Origin: a virus
IMG/VR virus record: IMGVR_UViG_3300023110_000189
Span: 1 to 21,821 of that record
Length of the DNA stretch: 21,821 nucleotides
Strand: one strand, 5' to 3'
Below are positions 1 to 8,015 of the stretch, in pieces (position 1 is the stretch's first letter; each line of letters opens with the position of its first letter). The position numbers and the translations under genes were made by a program. The notes beneath the pieces were generated by a model, which was not told the origin of the DNA, ran no database searches, and saw nothing but the letters and a program-made list of their open reading frames with translations.

Positions 1-60
1 ACAACAGATGCAGTTGGATCAGCTATTAGTGCATCAAACGGATTGGTAGCAGAGGATTAA
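1..60 (+). CDS. 3' end of an upstream gene (partial)
   Basis: The first 20 codons of the window are open in frame 1 and end in TAA at 58-60. The visible residues are TTDAVGSAISASNGLVAED. The next gene starts two bases after this stop, so the two are almost certainly cotranscribed and translationally coupled. The Ala/Ser/Gly/Thr-rich tail would suit another tail-fibre-type protein, but 19 residues are too few to assign a function. Confidence 0.6.
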   Translation, partial: TTDAVGSAISASNGLVAED

Positions 61-62
61 TA

Positions 63-1133
63 ATGACAGTTAAAGTAACAAAACCAGAGATTAATGTTAG
101 AGAAAAACTAAGTGAGTTAGATAAACCAAGCGGTGCAGCTGGTGAGGCAATGCTACGTGCTGAGACACCACAAGAACAGTTTCAGCTTATTAATGCGGGT
201 CGAAAGAACTTATTGTATAACGGCGCAATGATGATAAATCAAAGAGGAACTCAGTCTGGTATAACATCAGGAAGGTACACTTTAGATCGTTGGGTACTAT
301 CAGACGGTACGGGGGGAACATTTCAGGTATCGCAATCCACAAATGTACCGGATGGTTTTCAGAATGCAATTTTGTTTGAGACAACAACTGCTGACACGGA
401 CCTATCTAGCGGTACTCAATATGTAAACTTTACTCAAAAGCTAGAGGGCCAAGACGTAAAACAATTAGCTTATGGAACTCCTAATGCTAAACCTGTTACA
501 CTTTCTTTTTGGGTTAAGTCCTCTAAATCAGGTCAGTTCGCCTCAGAATTAGAAATATCCGGGGGTGTAAATGTGCAGCCATGGACAGTTAATCAAGCAG
601 ATACTTGGGAATATAAGACAGTTACATTTGAAGGTAACACAAGCACAGCCATTACTGCAACAACGGGTGTAGGAATGTGGGTAGTTCTTTGTTGGATGGC
701 AGCAGGTCCTGGTATTAGTGGACCAAATTTCCAACCAGGTTGGAGACCCTTAAATCAGACTGAAAGATTACCTGAGGGTATCCCTAACATGGCAGGCAGC
801 ACAAGCAATATTATGCGTTTTACAGGAGTTCAACTAGAAGTAGGCAAAATCGCCACCCCCTTCGAGCATCGTTCTTACGGGGAAGAACTGGCATTGTGTC
901 AAAGGTATTATGAAGTATCAGGTACACTTTACTTAACACACTACAGTAATTCTTCAAGTCAAATCGCTAATTATCCTTATAGGGTTGTAAAAAGAGCAAC
1001 ACCAACATCGAGTATTATTGGTGGTAATGCAGGTACAGTTACAGGCACAGGTGATATCTATGCTAACTATCTCTATAACTCATCCAGTCAAACAGCAAAT
1101 AGTGCAGTACTTATAGCAGATGCGGAGTTATAA
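63..1133 (+). CDS. Tail fibre/adhesin protein with carbohydrate-binding-like beta-sandwich
   Basis: A 356-residue virion protein, probably part of the host-recognition apparatus. After a charged N-terminal segment (residues 1-45) comes a module familiar from marine phage structural proteins. It opens with NLLYNGAMMINQRGT near residue 49, continues with YTLDRW near 72, has a central beta-rich segment resembling carbohydrate-binding modules (LSFWVKSSKSG near 147), and closes with TGVQLEVGKIATPFEHRSYG near 255-275, followed by the usual ELALCQRYYE. About 75 residues follow, rich in Ser/Thr/Asn/Tyr, which probably form the exposed tip. The start is two bases after the previous stop. A 68-residue gene follows after two bases. 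The module identity rests on recognised motifs; the ligand is unknown. Confidence 0.72.
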   Translation: MTVKVTKPEINVREKLSELDKPSGAAGEAMLRAETPQEQFQLINAGRKNLLYNGAMMINQRGTQSGITSGRYTLDRWVLSDGTGGTFQVSQSTNVPDGFQNAILFETTTADTDLSSGTQYVNFTQKLEGQDVKQLAYGTPNAKPVTLSFWVKSSKSGQFASELEISGGVNVQPWTVNQADTWEYKTVTFEGNTSTAITATTGVGMWVVLCWMAAGPGISGPNFQPGWRPLNQTERLPEGIPNMAGSTSNIMRFTGVQLEVGKIATPFEHRSYGEELALCQRYYEVSGTLYLTHYSNSSSQIANYPYRVVKRATPTSSIIGGNAGTVTGTGDIYANYLYNSSSQTANSAVLIADAEL

Positions 1134-1135
1134 AC

Positions 1136-1342
1136 ATGTTTAATACTAACACTACAGAGTTAGGTGATACTAATATATATTGTCAAACTCATAATCACTA
1201 CATCCCACTAGATCCAGAAAACCGTCACTATCAAGAAATGCTAGATGCAATTATTGAACAAGGTGCAGATTGTTTTGAAGGTGAAATTCCAGCTGAACTA
1301 CAAGCGGCAGCAGATGCTAAAGCGGCTGCAAGAAGTGAATAA
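1136..1342 (+). CDS. Small acidic protein after tail fibre, possible tail-fibre assembly helper
   Basis: A 68-residue protein of unknown function. Its central part reads IPLDPENRHYQEMLDAI and is followed by a helical, Ala-rich acidic C-terminus (ELQAAADAKAAARSE). Short proteins with a 'P-x-D-x-x-N-x-x-Y' segment are common directly after phage fibre genes. It starts two bases after the stop of the fibre gene at 63-1133 and has no strong ribosome site of its own, so coupled translation with that fibre is likely. A role as chaperone or small structural partner of the fibre is inferred from position only. Confidence 0.6.
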   Translation: MFNTNTTELGDTNIYCQTHNHYIPLDPENRHYQEMLDAIIEQGADCFEGEIPAELQAAADAKAAARSE

Positions 1343-1354
1343 AACATTTTAGTC

Positions 1355-1376
1355 TAATCGATAAATAAGTGTAATA
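1355..1376 (+). repeat. Direct repeat, copy 1, containing late promoter
   Basis: A 22-base segment repeated exactly at 5048-5069. Both copies lie just upstream of the two paralogous long fibre genes. Similarity continues less perfectly to each start codon (a shared TAGGATTATTAC). The repeat contains the late promoter octamer GATAAATA. Confidence 0.85.
1360..1367 (+). promoter_or_regulatory. T4-type late promoter GATAAATA
   Basis: The octamer GATAAATA matches the T4 late consensus TATAAATA at seven of eight positions. It sits 27 bases upstream of the fibre start at 1395. Recognition by a gp55-like late sigma is inferred from family knowledge; that gene is not in the window. Confidence 0.7.
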
Positions 1377-1394
1377 ACAATAGGATTATTACGC

Positions 1395-4300
1395 ATGGCC
1401 ATTGATAAGTTAAAAACCAGCAGTCTAGAAGACAACAGTGTCACAAGTCCCAAACTTGCACCAGGTGCAGTTACAGAGGATGATATCGGTGACAGTTCTT
1501 TACCACTTAGTAAATTAAGCGAAGTTGATCTCGACATTGCTCCTGAAGTACTGGAAATTCAAGTATCTGCTCCACAAGCAGGTCAAGATACCCAGTGGCT
1601 TTGGACATGGTTAACCAGTAGCCTACCCTACGCCAGACGTACTATTACAAATTCACCTGAAATCCAAGTACCGTTATACAAGCAAGGTACGTACACAGTC
1701 AATAACTTTGCGGCATATGATCTATTTGATAGTATGACACAAACACACAGTTTGTACCTCAAATGGATTGACGGCGCTGGTACAGATAACCTTGTGTCCT
1801 GGGCAACTAGTACTGGACCAGTAAGCGATAGCCATCCAGACATTAACGGAGGAGCAGCTACAGACGTACAGCGCATTAACATCAGTGTTCCAAGTACTAT
1901 TACACTTCCTACGCTAACTCCTCCGAATGTAACCTATACCGTTACAAACAACGGTGCTGGTGCTTATACATTTAGTGGAGCCGCTAAAGGTGATAATCCA
2001 AATTTAGGTCCGTTTTACAGAGGTGGTACATACACCATCAACATTACTGCCACTGGACATCCGTTCTATTTTACAACTGACAATGGTACTAATTTTGCGT
2101 CAGGTACTTACTTTGGCGAGTATACAGATGGCGTTACTGGTTCAAGAACTGACAGTGGTACGATCACATTTACGGTACCCAATGACGCACCTGATACATT
2201 ATACTATCAATGCGGCAATCATTCGGTAATGCGTGGCGCTATCACGGTTAAAGATTTAGCAGTTGAAACAAACATCAATGGCAACTATGTTGTCTACTTC
2301 CAGCACACACAGGAAGGTCACAAAACACCAGTTGAATTAAGACCAATTCCATCATTAGTTAACCAGATGTGTTTGGTATATGATGCTGATAGTGGAAAGT
2401 TTGTTCCACAAGATTTGGCCACATATGTGGAAAACACGCCAAGTTTTGAAAACAAGATTCGTGAAGTGGCAGGTACAGCAGAATTAGTTGTTGAAGATGG
2501 GTCGGCGGTCATTGCAAAAGTTAATGTTTATGACGACAGTACCTACTTACCACTAGTTGGCAACAATCCAGGTGATCAGGCATTTGCAACGGATACTGAC
2601 ATCTTATACATTTGGGATGGAAGTGCATGGCAACAGGCCGGTGCAGCTAACACAGATGACCTGGCTGAAGGCACTACTAATTTATTTTACACAGATGCTC
2701 GTGTAGGTACTTACTTGAGTGCTCAAGGATATGATACAGCAACTAACATTGTAGCATCAATTACTGATTCAGCACCAGCAACACTAGATACCCTAAATGA
2801 ATTAGCCGCAGCATTAGGAGATGACCCTAACTTCGCTACAACAGTTACCAATAGTATTGCAACTAAAGCACCACTTGCTAATCCAGAGTTAACAGGGCAA
2901 GTAGATATTACAGCAACATCAGATGATGCTGCTTTAAGAATATTGCATGATGGAACACAGGGACATAAATCCACTATTAGATTTAGTAATGGATACACAC
3001 AGACATTTGAAATAGGTATGAGTGACACTCTTGGGTCTGCTCGTAATTTTATTATTTCTGAAACATCAACTGGTGCAAGTACAGATGCAACAAATCCAAA
3101 ATATGTGTTTAAAGGTAATGGAGATGGGCAATTATCAATTACCGATGCTGCTGATGGTGATGTTAAAATAAATTTATCAACAAATGGCGATACATACTTT
3201 ACTGGCGGTAATGTTGGTATTGGTACTAATAATCCAAGTTCATTGCTTCATATTGATGGAGGCGCTACTGGCTATTCGATTCATATGACTGATTATGGTG
3301 AACTTGGATTAAACGTAGTACCAAGTGCTAATTATAAATTAGAAATTGGTGCAGATTTTAGTTACGATGGTATTGGTATTAACGGTACTGATGAAGTAAG
3401 ACTTACAGTAGATCCTAGTAATGATTGGACCAATCCACCTGGTCCCAGTTACTTGCAATGGGACCGAGATTATTTTACCATCAATTCTCAAGGTACAAAT
3501 ATTATAACGCATGATGTTACACCTGCATCTAATCAGGATTATATTCTCTCGATTGGGGCAGGATACGTACAAGATGCAATTAATATCAAAGGCAATGGCA
3601 ATATTGGTATTGGCGCTGATCCAACTGGATTAGTCGCACCACTTAATATTCAAGCAGATGCAAATGCACGTTCTATTAGGGTTATTGGTAGATCAGATGA
3701 TTATGGCGAAATAGATTTTTATGAAAATGACAATACAACTATATTGTCAAGAATTCAAGCTCATAATACAATGTTTAACATTAGAGCATATAACGTACCA
3801 ATGCAATTCCAACAAAGCGGGAATACTAAAATGGTACTTACCACAGATGGTAAAGTTGGTATTGGTGGAAATTCTACAGTTTCAGCTAACTTGGACGTTA
3901 GGGTAAGTAGGACTGATACAGATCCATTGATCGGGTTATTTTCACAACAATCTAGTGGTGCAGACGCTAGAGTTATGATTGGTACAATTGCTAACCAAGA
4001 TGGTGATCCTTATTTAAAATTTGATGCTGGCGGATCAAATATGATTGTCGGTGAGTTTTGGAAAGGATCTACTAGCAATGAATTGAGAATGGGTACAGGT
4101 GAAAGACCTAGCGATAGTAATTTTAGAGGCCTTAGAGTAGATGGCGGCGGGCAAACTTATGATGAATCTGGTATTTTTAGTCCTATGTTCTATATCAATA
4201 GGAACTACGCAAACGTCAGTGGTAGTGGAGCCAGTAGCGGTACTTGGGGAACTGGTAGTTTTTACTCAGACTTAACTGCTGATGGCGATTTTCTAAATCT

Positions 4301-4718
4301 CAAAGACCATACTGCTAGTGGATTACAAAGTTGGTTTCATGGAGCATTTGGTCCAAACTGGCAAACAAGTACTTGGAGACAAGATATACGCAACTGGGGA
4401 GCAATTAGAATACTAGCAGTAATAAGTAGAACTAGTAACAGTTATGACACTACCAGCTGTGTATTCAATTATAAACGATATTTTTATAGCACTGGTTGGG
4501 CTGATATGAGTAGTACATACGACACAACATTTACTGGAACAGACAGTGACCGCGGTAGACGTTGGTTAGTTATGCCTTGGATTGACTATAGTGATTTTCC
4601 AAATGGCACAGACGTTCCTGGCATAGGATTAGTGCTAAAAACCAGCAATGGTGTTAATATAAGAGTCGGCGCATGTTATGTACAATACAGATATAAAGCC
4701 GCAGCAAATGGAGTTTAA
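1395..4718 (+). CDS. Long tail fibre A with cupredoxin-like domain
   Basis: A 1107-residue fibre-type virion protein. Residues 48-494 are nearly the same as residues 38-484 of the fibre at 5088-8015 (about 25 differences by eye). Residues about 205-287 look like a plastocyanin-type cupredoxin: GHPFYFT at 221-227 and YYQCGNHSVM at 270-279, giving the type 1 copper set H222, C273, H276 and M279. Next come a W-rich segment (YIWDGSAWQQ near 405), the fibre motif NLFYTDARV near 429, and TLDTLNELAAALGDD near 463. The distal part has GNVGIGTNNP-type repeats (three by eye) and a Tyr/Trp/Ser/Gly-rich C-terminus. No S74 endosialidase-type chaperone domain is evident. The ATG follows a late promoter and leader duplicated before the paralogue. 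A 109-residue gene follows after two bases. Fibre identity is secure; receptor and metal binding are inferred. Confidence 0.85.
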   Translation: MAIDKLKTSSLEDNSVTSPKLAPGAVTEDDIGDSSLPLSKLSEVDLDIAPEVLEIQVSAPQAGQDTQWLWTWLTSSLPYARRTITNSPEIQVPLYKQGTYTVNNFAAYDLFDSMTQTHSLYLKWIDGAGTDNLVSWATSTGPVSDSHPDINGGAATDVQRINISVPSTITLPTLTPPNVTYTVTNNGAGAYTFSGAAKGDNPNLGPFYRGGTYTINITATGHPFYFTTDNGTNFASGTYFGEYTDGVTGSRTDSGTITFTVPNDAPDTLYYQCGNHSVMRGAITVKDLAVETNINGNYVVYFQHTQEGHKTPVELRPIPSLVNQMCLVYDADSGKFVPQDLATYVENTPSFENKIREVAGTAELVVEDGSAVIAKVNVYDDSTYLPLVGNNPGDQAFATDTDILYIWDGSAWQQAGAANTDDLAEGTTNLFYTDARVGTYLSAQGYDTATNIVASITDSAPATLDTLNELAAALGDDPNFATTVTNSIATKAPLANPELTGQVDITATSDDAALRILHDGTQGHKSTIRFSNGYTQTFEIGMSDTLGSARNFIISETSTGASTDATNPKYVFKGNGDGQLSITDAADGDVKINLSTNGDTYFTGGNVGIGTNNPSSLLHIDGGATGYSIHMTDYGELGLNVVPSANYKLEIGADFSYDGIGINGTDEVRLTVDPSNDWTNPPGPSYLQWDRDYFTINSQGTNIITHDVTPASNQDYILSIGAGYVQDAINIKGNGNIGIGADPTGLVAPLNIQADANARSIRVIGRSDDYGEIDFYENDNTTILSRIQAHNTMFNIRAYNVPMQFQQSGNTKMVLTTDGKVGIGGNSTVSANLDVRVSRTDTDPLIGLFSQQSSGADARVMIGTIANQDGDPYLKFDAGGSNMIVGEFWKGSTSNELRMGTGERPSDSNFRGLRVDGGGQTYDESGIFSPMFYINRNYANVSGSGASSGTWGTGSFYSDLTADGDFLNLKDHTASGLQSWFHGAFGPNWQTSTWRQDIRNWGAIRILAVISRTSNSYDTTSCVFNYKRYFYSTGWADMSSTYDTTFTGTDSDRGRRWLVMPWIDYSDFPNGTDVPGIGLVLKTSNGVNIRVGACYVQYRYKAAANGV
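1536..2876 (+). repeat. Paralogous fibre head, copy A
   Basis: Encodes residues 48-494 of fibre A and matches 5199-6539 of fibre B codon for codon without a gap. Protein identity is about 94% by hand count, but a sampled 126-base stretch at the start is only about 78% identical in DNA, with most changes at third positions. This indicates long divergence under strong selection on the protein, or import of one copy from a related phage. Confidence 0.85.
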
Positions 4719-4720
4719 CG

Positions 4721-5050
4721 ATGGAATATAAATTTGAATTTAATGGTATGCTTTTAGAATCTGATCCATTTGCATTTGCGCCAGTGGAAGAAGGACATGA
4801 GCATTATAATATGCGTCTTTATGAAATTTGGAACATGCCTTTATCTACAGCAGAACAAATTAGAGATGATCATTTATGGGCAGATATAAGAGCTCAACGA
4901 AATAAACTAATTGCAGAAAGTGACTGGACACAAAACAGAGATGTGGTTTTAGATAACGATGATGCTTGGGCAGAATATCGTCAATCATTAAGAGATATAA
5001 CAAATCAAGAAGATCCTGAAAATATAGTATGGCCAACTCCTCCTGCTTAA
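4721..5050 (+). CDS. Tail assembly chaperone-like protein (Phage_tail_APC type)
   Basis: A 109-residue acidic protein. The C-terminal half carries the pattern of the small phage tail/fibre assembly domain of the PF16778 type: RAQRNKLIAESDWTQNRDVV near residues 59-78, then AWAEYRQSLRDITNQ near 83-97 and a Pro-rich end with WPTPPA. In that family the R-x-x-RN-x-L-x-x-SDWTQ segment and the W-x-x-YRQ-x-LRD segment are the hallmarks, and both are present. It starts two bases after the stop of fibre A, so coupled expression is likely and fibre A is the probable client. Family membership is read from motifs; the client is inferred. The stop codon is the first part of the duplicated promoter repeat that serves fibre B. 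Confidence 0.75.
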   Translation: MEYKFEFNGMLLESDPFAFAPVEEGHEHYNMRLYEIWNMPLSTAEQIRDDHLWADIRAQRNKLIAESDWTQNRDVVLDNDDAWAEYRQSLRDITNQEDPENIVWPTPPA

Positions 5051-5069
5051 TCGATAAATAAGTGTAATA
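5048..5069 (+). repeat. Direct repeat, copy 2, containing late promoter
   Basis: Exact copy of the 22-base segment at 1355-1376. Here its first three bases are the TAA stop of the preceding gene. It leads into fibre B as copy 1 leads into fibre A. Confidence 0.85.
5053..5060 (+). promoter_or_regulatory. T4-type late promoter GATAAATA
   Basis: GATAAATA lies two bases after the stop of the gene at 4721-5050 and 27 bases before the start of fibre B, the same geometry as before fibre A. It would allow late transcription of fibre B and the genes after it to be set independently of fibre A. Confidence 0.7.
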
Positions 5070-5087
5070 CGATAGGATTATTACACC

Positions 5088-8015
5088 ATGGCAATTCAAA
5101 AGTTTACAGAAGCCGCACTTGCGGATCTTGCACTAACAGATGCAGTAATTGCAGATAACAGTATTGATATTGAAAAACTCAGTAATGTTAATTTAAATAT
5201 TGCACCTGAAGTACTGGAGATTCAAGTAAGTGCGCCACAGGCTGGACAAGACACACAGTGGTTGTGGACCTGGCTTACAAGTAGCTTGCCTTATGCAAGA
5301 CGTACAATTACCAACTCACCTGAAATAAGTGTACCACTTTACAGACAGGGTACCTACACAGTAAACAATTACGCCGCTTACGATATATTTGACGACATGA
5401 CACAAACACATTCACTTTATTTGAAGTGGATTGATGGAGCGGGTACTGATAACTTAATTGACTGGGCTGTTAGTACTGGCCCAGTAAGTGATAGTCATCC
5501 AGATATCAATGGCGGCAATGCTACAGATGTACAGCGCATTAACATCAGCGTACCTGCAACCATTACATTGCCAACTTTGACAGCACCGTCAGTTTCATAT
5601 ACTGTAACGAATAATGGAGCAGGTGCTTATACGTTTAGTGGTGCAGCTAAAGGCGATAATCCAAATTTAGGTCCATTTTATAGAGGTGGTACATATACTA
5701 TTAATATTAATGCAGTGGGTCATCCATTTTACTTTACGACTGACAATGGCACCAACTTTGTTAGCGGTACATATTTTGGTGAATACACAAGTGGTGTAAC
5801 TGGTAGTCGTACTGACAATGGAACTATCACATTTACCGTTCCCAATGATGCCCCTGATACACTTTATTACCAATGCGGTAATCATGGTGTAATGCGTGGA
5901 GCAATTACTGTCAAAGACTTGGCTGTTGAGACAAATATTAATGGTAATCCAGTTGTATACTTCCAGCATACACAAGAAGGACATAAAACTCCAGTTGAAT
6001 TGAGACCAATTCCTAGTCTAGTTAATCAGATGTGCTTGGTGTATGATGCCGCTAGCGGACAGTTTGTTCCACAAGACTTGGCAACTTATGTGGAAAACAC
6101 ACCAAGTTTTGAAAACAAGATTCGTGAAGTAGCAGGTACTGCGGAATTGGTAGTTGAAGATGGTAGTGCCGTAATTGCCAAAGTTAACGTATATGATGAC
6201 AGTACATATCTTCCACTTGTTGGTAATAACCCTGGTGACCAGGCGTTTGCCACGGATACGGACATCCTATACATTTGGGATGGCTCGGCTTGGCAACAAG
6301 CCGGCGCCGCAAATACGGATGACTTGGCTGAAGGTACTACTAATTTATTTTATACAGACGCTCGTGTAGGCACGTATTTGTCAGCTCAAGGTTACGATAC
6401 AGCAACAAACATTATTGCCACTATTACTGATAGTGCGCCGACAACCCTGGACACATTAAATGAACTGGCGGCAGCATTAGGTGACGACCCCAACTTTGCT
6501 ACAACGGTTACTAACTCAATTGCAACTAAAGCACCACTAGTAGATCCAGTATTTACTGGACAATTAACAGCATCAGGTCCACTGGATGCAAACCTAGTAA
6601 CACAAAGTACTGATGGCACGACCGGTGTCAAGTTTATTGATTCTGACGGAACTGGACATTTATATTATGTAGGTGCTAGTGATCACTTTTATACTACTAG
6701 TAGATTATCTGTAGGTACAGCCGCTAATAATACATCACTTGATGTTTATCATGCTGTAAACAATACTGTTGCTTGGTTAGAAAGTGGCGATGCTGGCGTT
6801 AACATTACATTCAAAGATAGCGATACTACTAATAGACCTTATATTGGTGCTACTGGGAATAATATCATATTAGGACATGTTTCAGGTGGTGATAAAGTAA
6901 CAATTGATAGCGATGGTAATGTTGGTATTGGTACTGATAATCCTGATACCACATTAGTTGTTGATAGTTCTAATGTAGGTCCACTGAGAATACGTAGTTC
7001 TAATAATAACGGTGCTTATATTAGGTTAAGTGATCCAACCACCAGTGCTGACCCTAACCACGTATGGATTGGTTCCAAAGGTAATGATACTAGATTCTAT
7101 CAATCAAACTCATTATTGTCAATGGTTATCAGAAGCGATGGACATGTTGGTATAGGTACCAGTAATCCAGGATCTTTTGTTGAACTTGAAAATAATAATT
7201 ATTACCTAGCACTAAACCGTACTGATGACAGTGGATATCATGGCATTCAATTACAGTCTACTGGCTCAGCAAAAGGTTATTTAGGACTAGGCGGTACAGG
7301 TGGACACTTTACTGCAAATGGTCAACAGTTTGATCTTGTTTTGCGTAGTGAAAATGATTTACGTTTAGTAGCAGGCGGCGGTAGTGCAAGTGAAGAAGAA
7401 GTGCACATTAGAGCAGGAAGTGGTAATGTTGGTCTTGGTGTAAATAATCCAAACAGTAAACTAGCAATAGACACACCAGCGGCAGTTGGTTTAACTAACT
7501 TAGATTCAAATAATGGACTATACAGCTTTGCGAGTATTATTGAAACTCCTAGAACCAGTCATAAAGAATGTGTGTTTCTTATGAATCCAACCGCCAATGG
7601 ACAAAAATATATACATCTTGTTACAAATAGAGGTGGTGCAATTGCATGGGATTTAGACATTGTTAGCGGTAGAAGCGGAAGTGAACGTGCTTTTGGACGT
7701 GTTACTATGAGTGGATATAAGTATCATGAATCTGATGGTGATTTTAGACACGGTGCTCATAGTCATATTACTAGTATAAATGCATACGGTAATTATTTTG
7801 AAGTCAATGGTGAACCTACACATTATCTTGCAATTAATCCAACAGATACTAGTCAAACTTGGGCAGGCGGCGGCACCAATGCTGATTATTGGGTAGTTAG
7901 AATTCCAATACTTATGAACGCCGCTGGAACTGGTACAACAGAATTTACTGCAATATTAAAAGCAACATATCACAATCAAGGTGTAGGTGGTAGTTACTGG
8001 ATAGGATTTGTATAA
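5088..8015 (+). CDS. Long tail fibre B with cupredoxin-like domain
   Basis: A 975-residue fibre, paralogue of the one at 1395-4718. The first 37 residues differ, residues 38-484 are almost identical, and the rest differs. The cupredoxin-like domain (about 195-277) keeps the full ligand set H212, C263, H266 and M269 in GHPFYFT and YYQCGNHGVM. W-rich (YIWDGSAWQQ), TDARV and LNELAAALGDD motifs follow as in the paralogue. The unique distal part has at least three GNVGIGT-like repeats (GNVGIGTDNP, GHVGIGTSNP, GNVGLGVNNP) and ends in a beta-rich tip (YHNQGVGGSYWIGFV). No S74 chaperone domain is evident. The stop overlaps the next start as TAATG, a layout that supports translational reinitiation. 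The two fibres probably display different tips on a common base. Confidence 0.85.
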   Translation: MAIQKFTEAALADLALTDAVIADNSIDIEKLSNVNLNIAPEVLEIQVSAPQAGQDTQWLWTWLTSSLPYARRTITNSPEISVPLYRQGTYTVNNYAAYDIFDDMTQTHSLYLKWIDGAGTDNLIDWAVSTGPVSDSHPDINGGNATDVQRINISVPATITLPTLTAPSVSYTVTNNGAGAYTFSGAAKGDNPNLGPFYRGGTYTININAVGHPFYFTTDNGTNFVSGTYFGEYTSGVTGSRTDNGTITFTVPNDAPDTLYYQCGNHGVMRGAITVKDLAVETNINGNPVVYFQHTQEGHKTPVELRPIPSLVNQMCLVYDAASGQFVPQDLATYVENTPSFENKIREVAGTAELVVEDGSAVIAKVNVYDDSTYLPLVGNNPGDQAFATDTDILYIWDGSAWQQAGAANTDDLAEGTTNLFYTDARVGTYLSAQGYDTATNIIATITDSAPTTLDTLNELAAALGDDPNFATTVTNSIATKAPLVDPVFTGQLTASGPLDANLVTQSTDGTTGVKFIDSDGTGHLYYVGASDHFYTTSRLSVGTAANNTSLDVYHAVNNTVAWLESGDAGVNITFKDSDTTNRPYIGATGNNIILGHVSGGDKVTIDSDGNVGIGTDNPDTTLVVDSSNVGPLRIRSSNNNGAYIRLSDPTTSADPNHVWIGSKGNDTRFYQSNSLLSMVIRSDGHVGIGTSNPGSFVELENNNYYLALNRTDDSGYHGIQLQSTGSAKGYLGLGGTGGHFTANGQQFDLVLRSENDLRLVAGGGSASEEEVHIRAGSGNVGLGVNNPNSKLAIDTPAAVGLTNLDSNNGLYSFASIIETPRTSHKECVFLMNPTANGQKYIHLVTNRGGAIAWDLDIVSGRSGSERAFGRVTMSGYKYHESDGDFRHGAHSHITSINAYGNYFEVNGEPTHYLAINPTDTSQTWAGGGTNADYWVVRIPILMNAAGTGTTEFTAILKATYHNQGVGGSYWIGFV
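5199..6539 (+). repeat. Paralogous fibre head, copy B
   Basis: Counterpart of 1536-2876, encoding residues 38-484 of fibre B. Both copies end at the same point (TKAPL), after which the two proteins share only generic fibre motifs. Confidence 0.85.

Noticed and set aside
2007-2255. Host plastocyanin gene (photosynthesis auxiliary gene)
   Set aside because: The cupredoxin-like part is an internal domain of a long fibre without a signal peptide, so it is not a free electron carrier.
2723-3028. A 101-codon minus-strand frame in fibre A, with a similar one in fibre B (6392-6631)
   Set aside because: They are antisense shadows of the conserved LNELAAALGDD region; their similarity just reflects the paralogous coding strand.
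3200-8015. S74 intramolecular chaperone at the ends of the long fibres
   Set aside because: GNVGIGT repeats often accompany it, but no S74-type Ser-Lys catalytic helix region is visible at either C-terminus.
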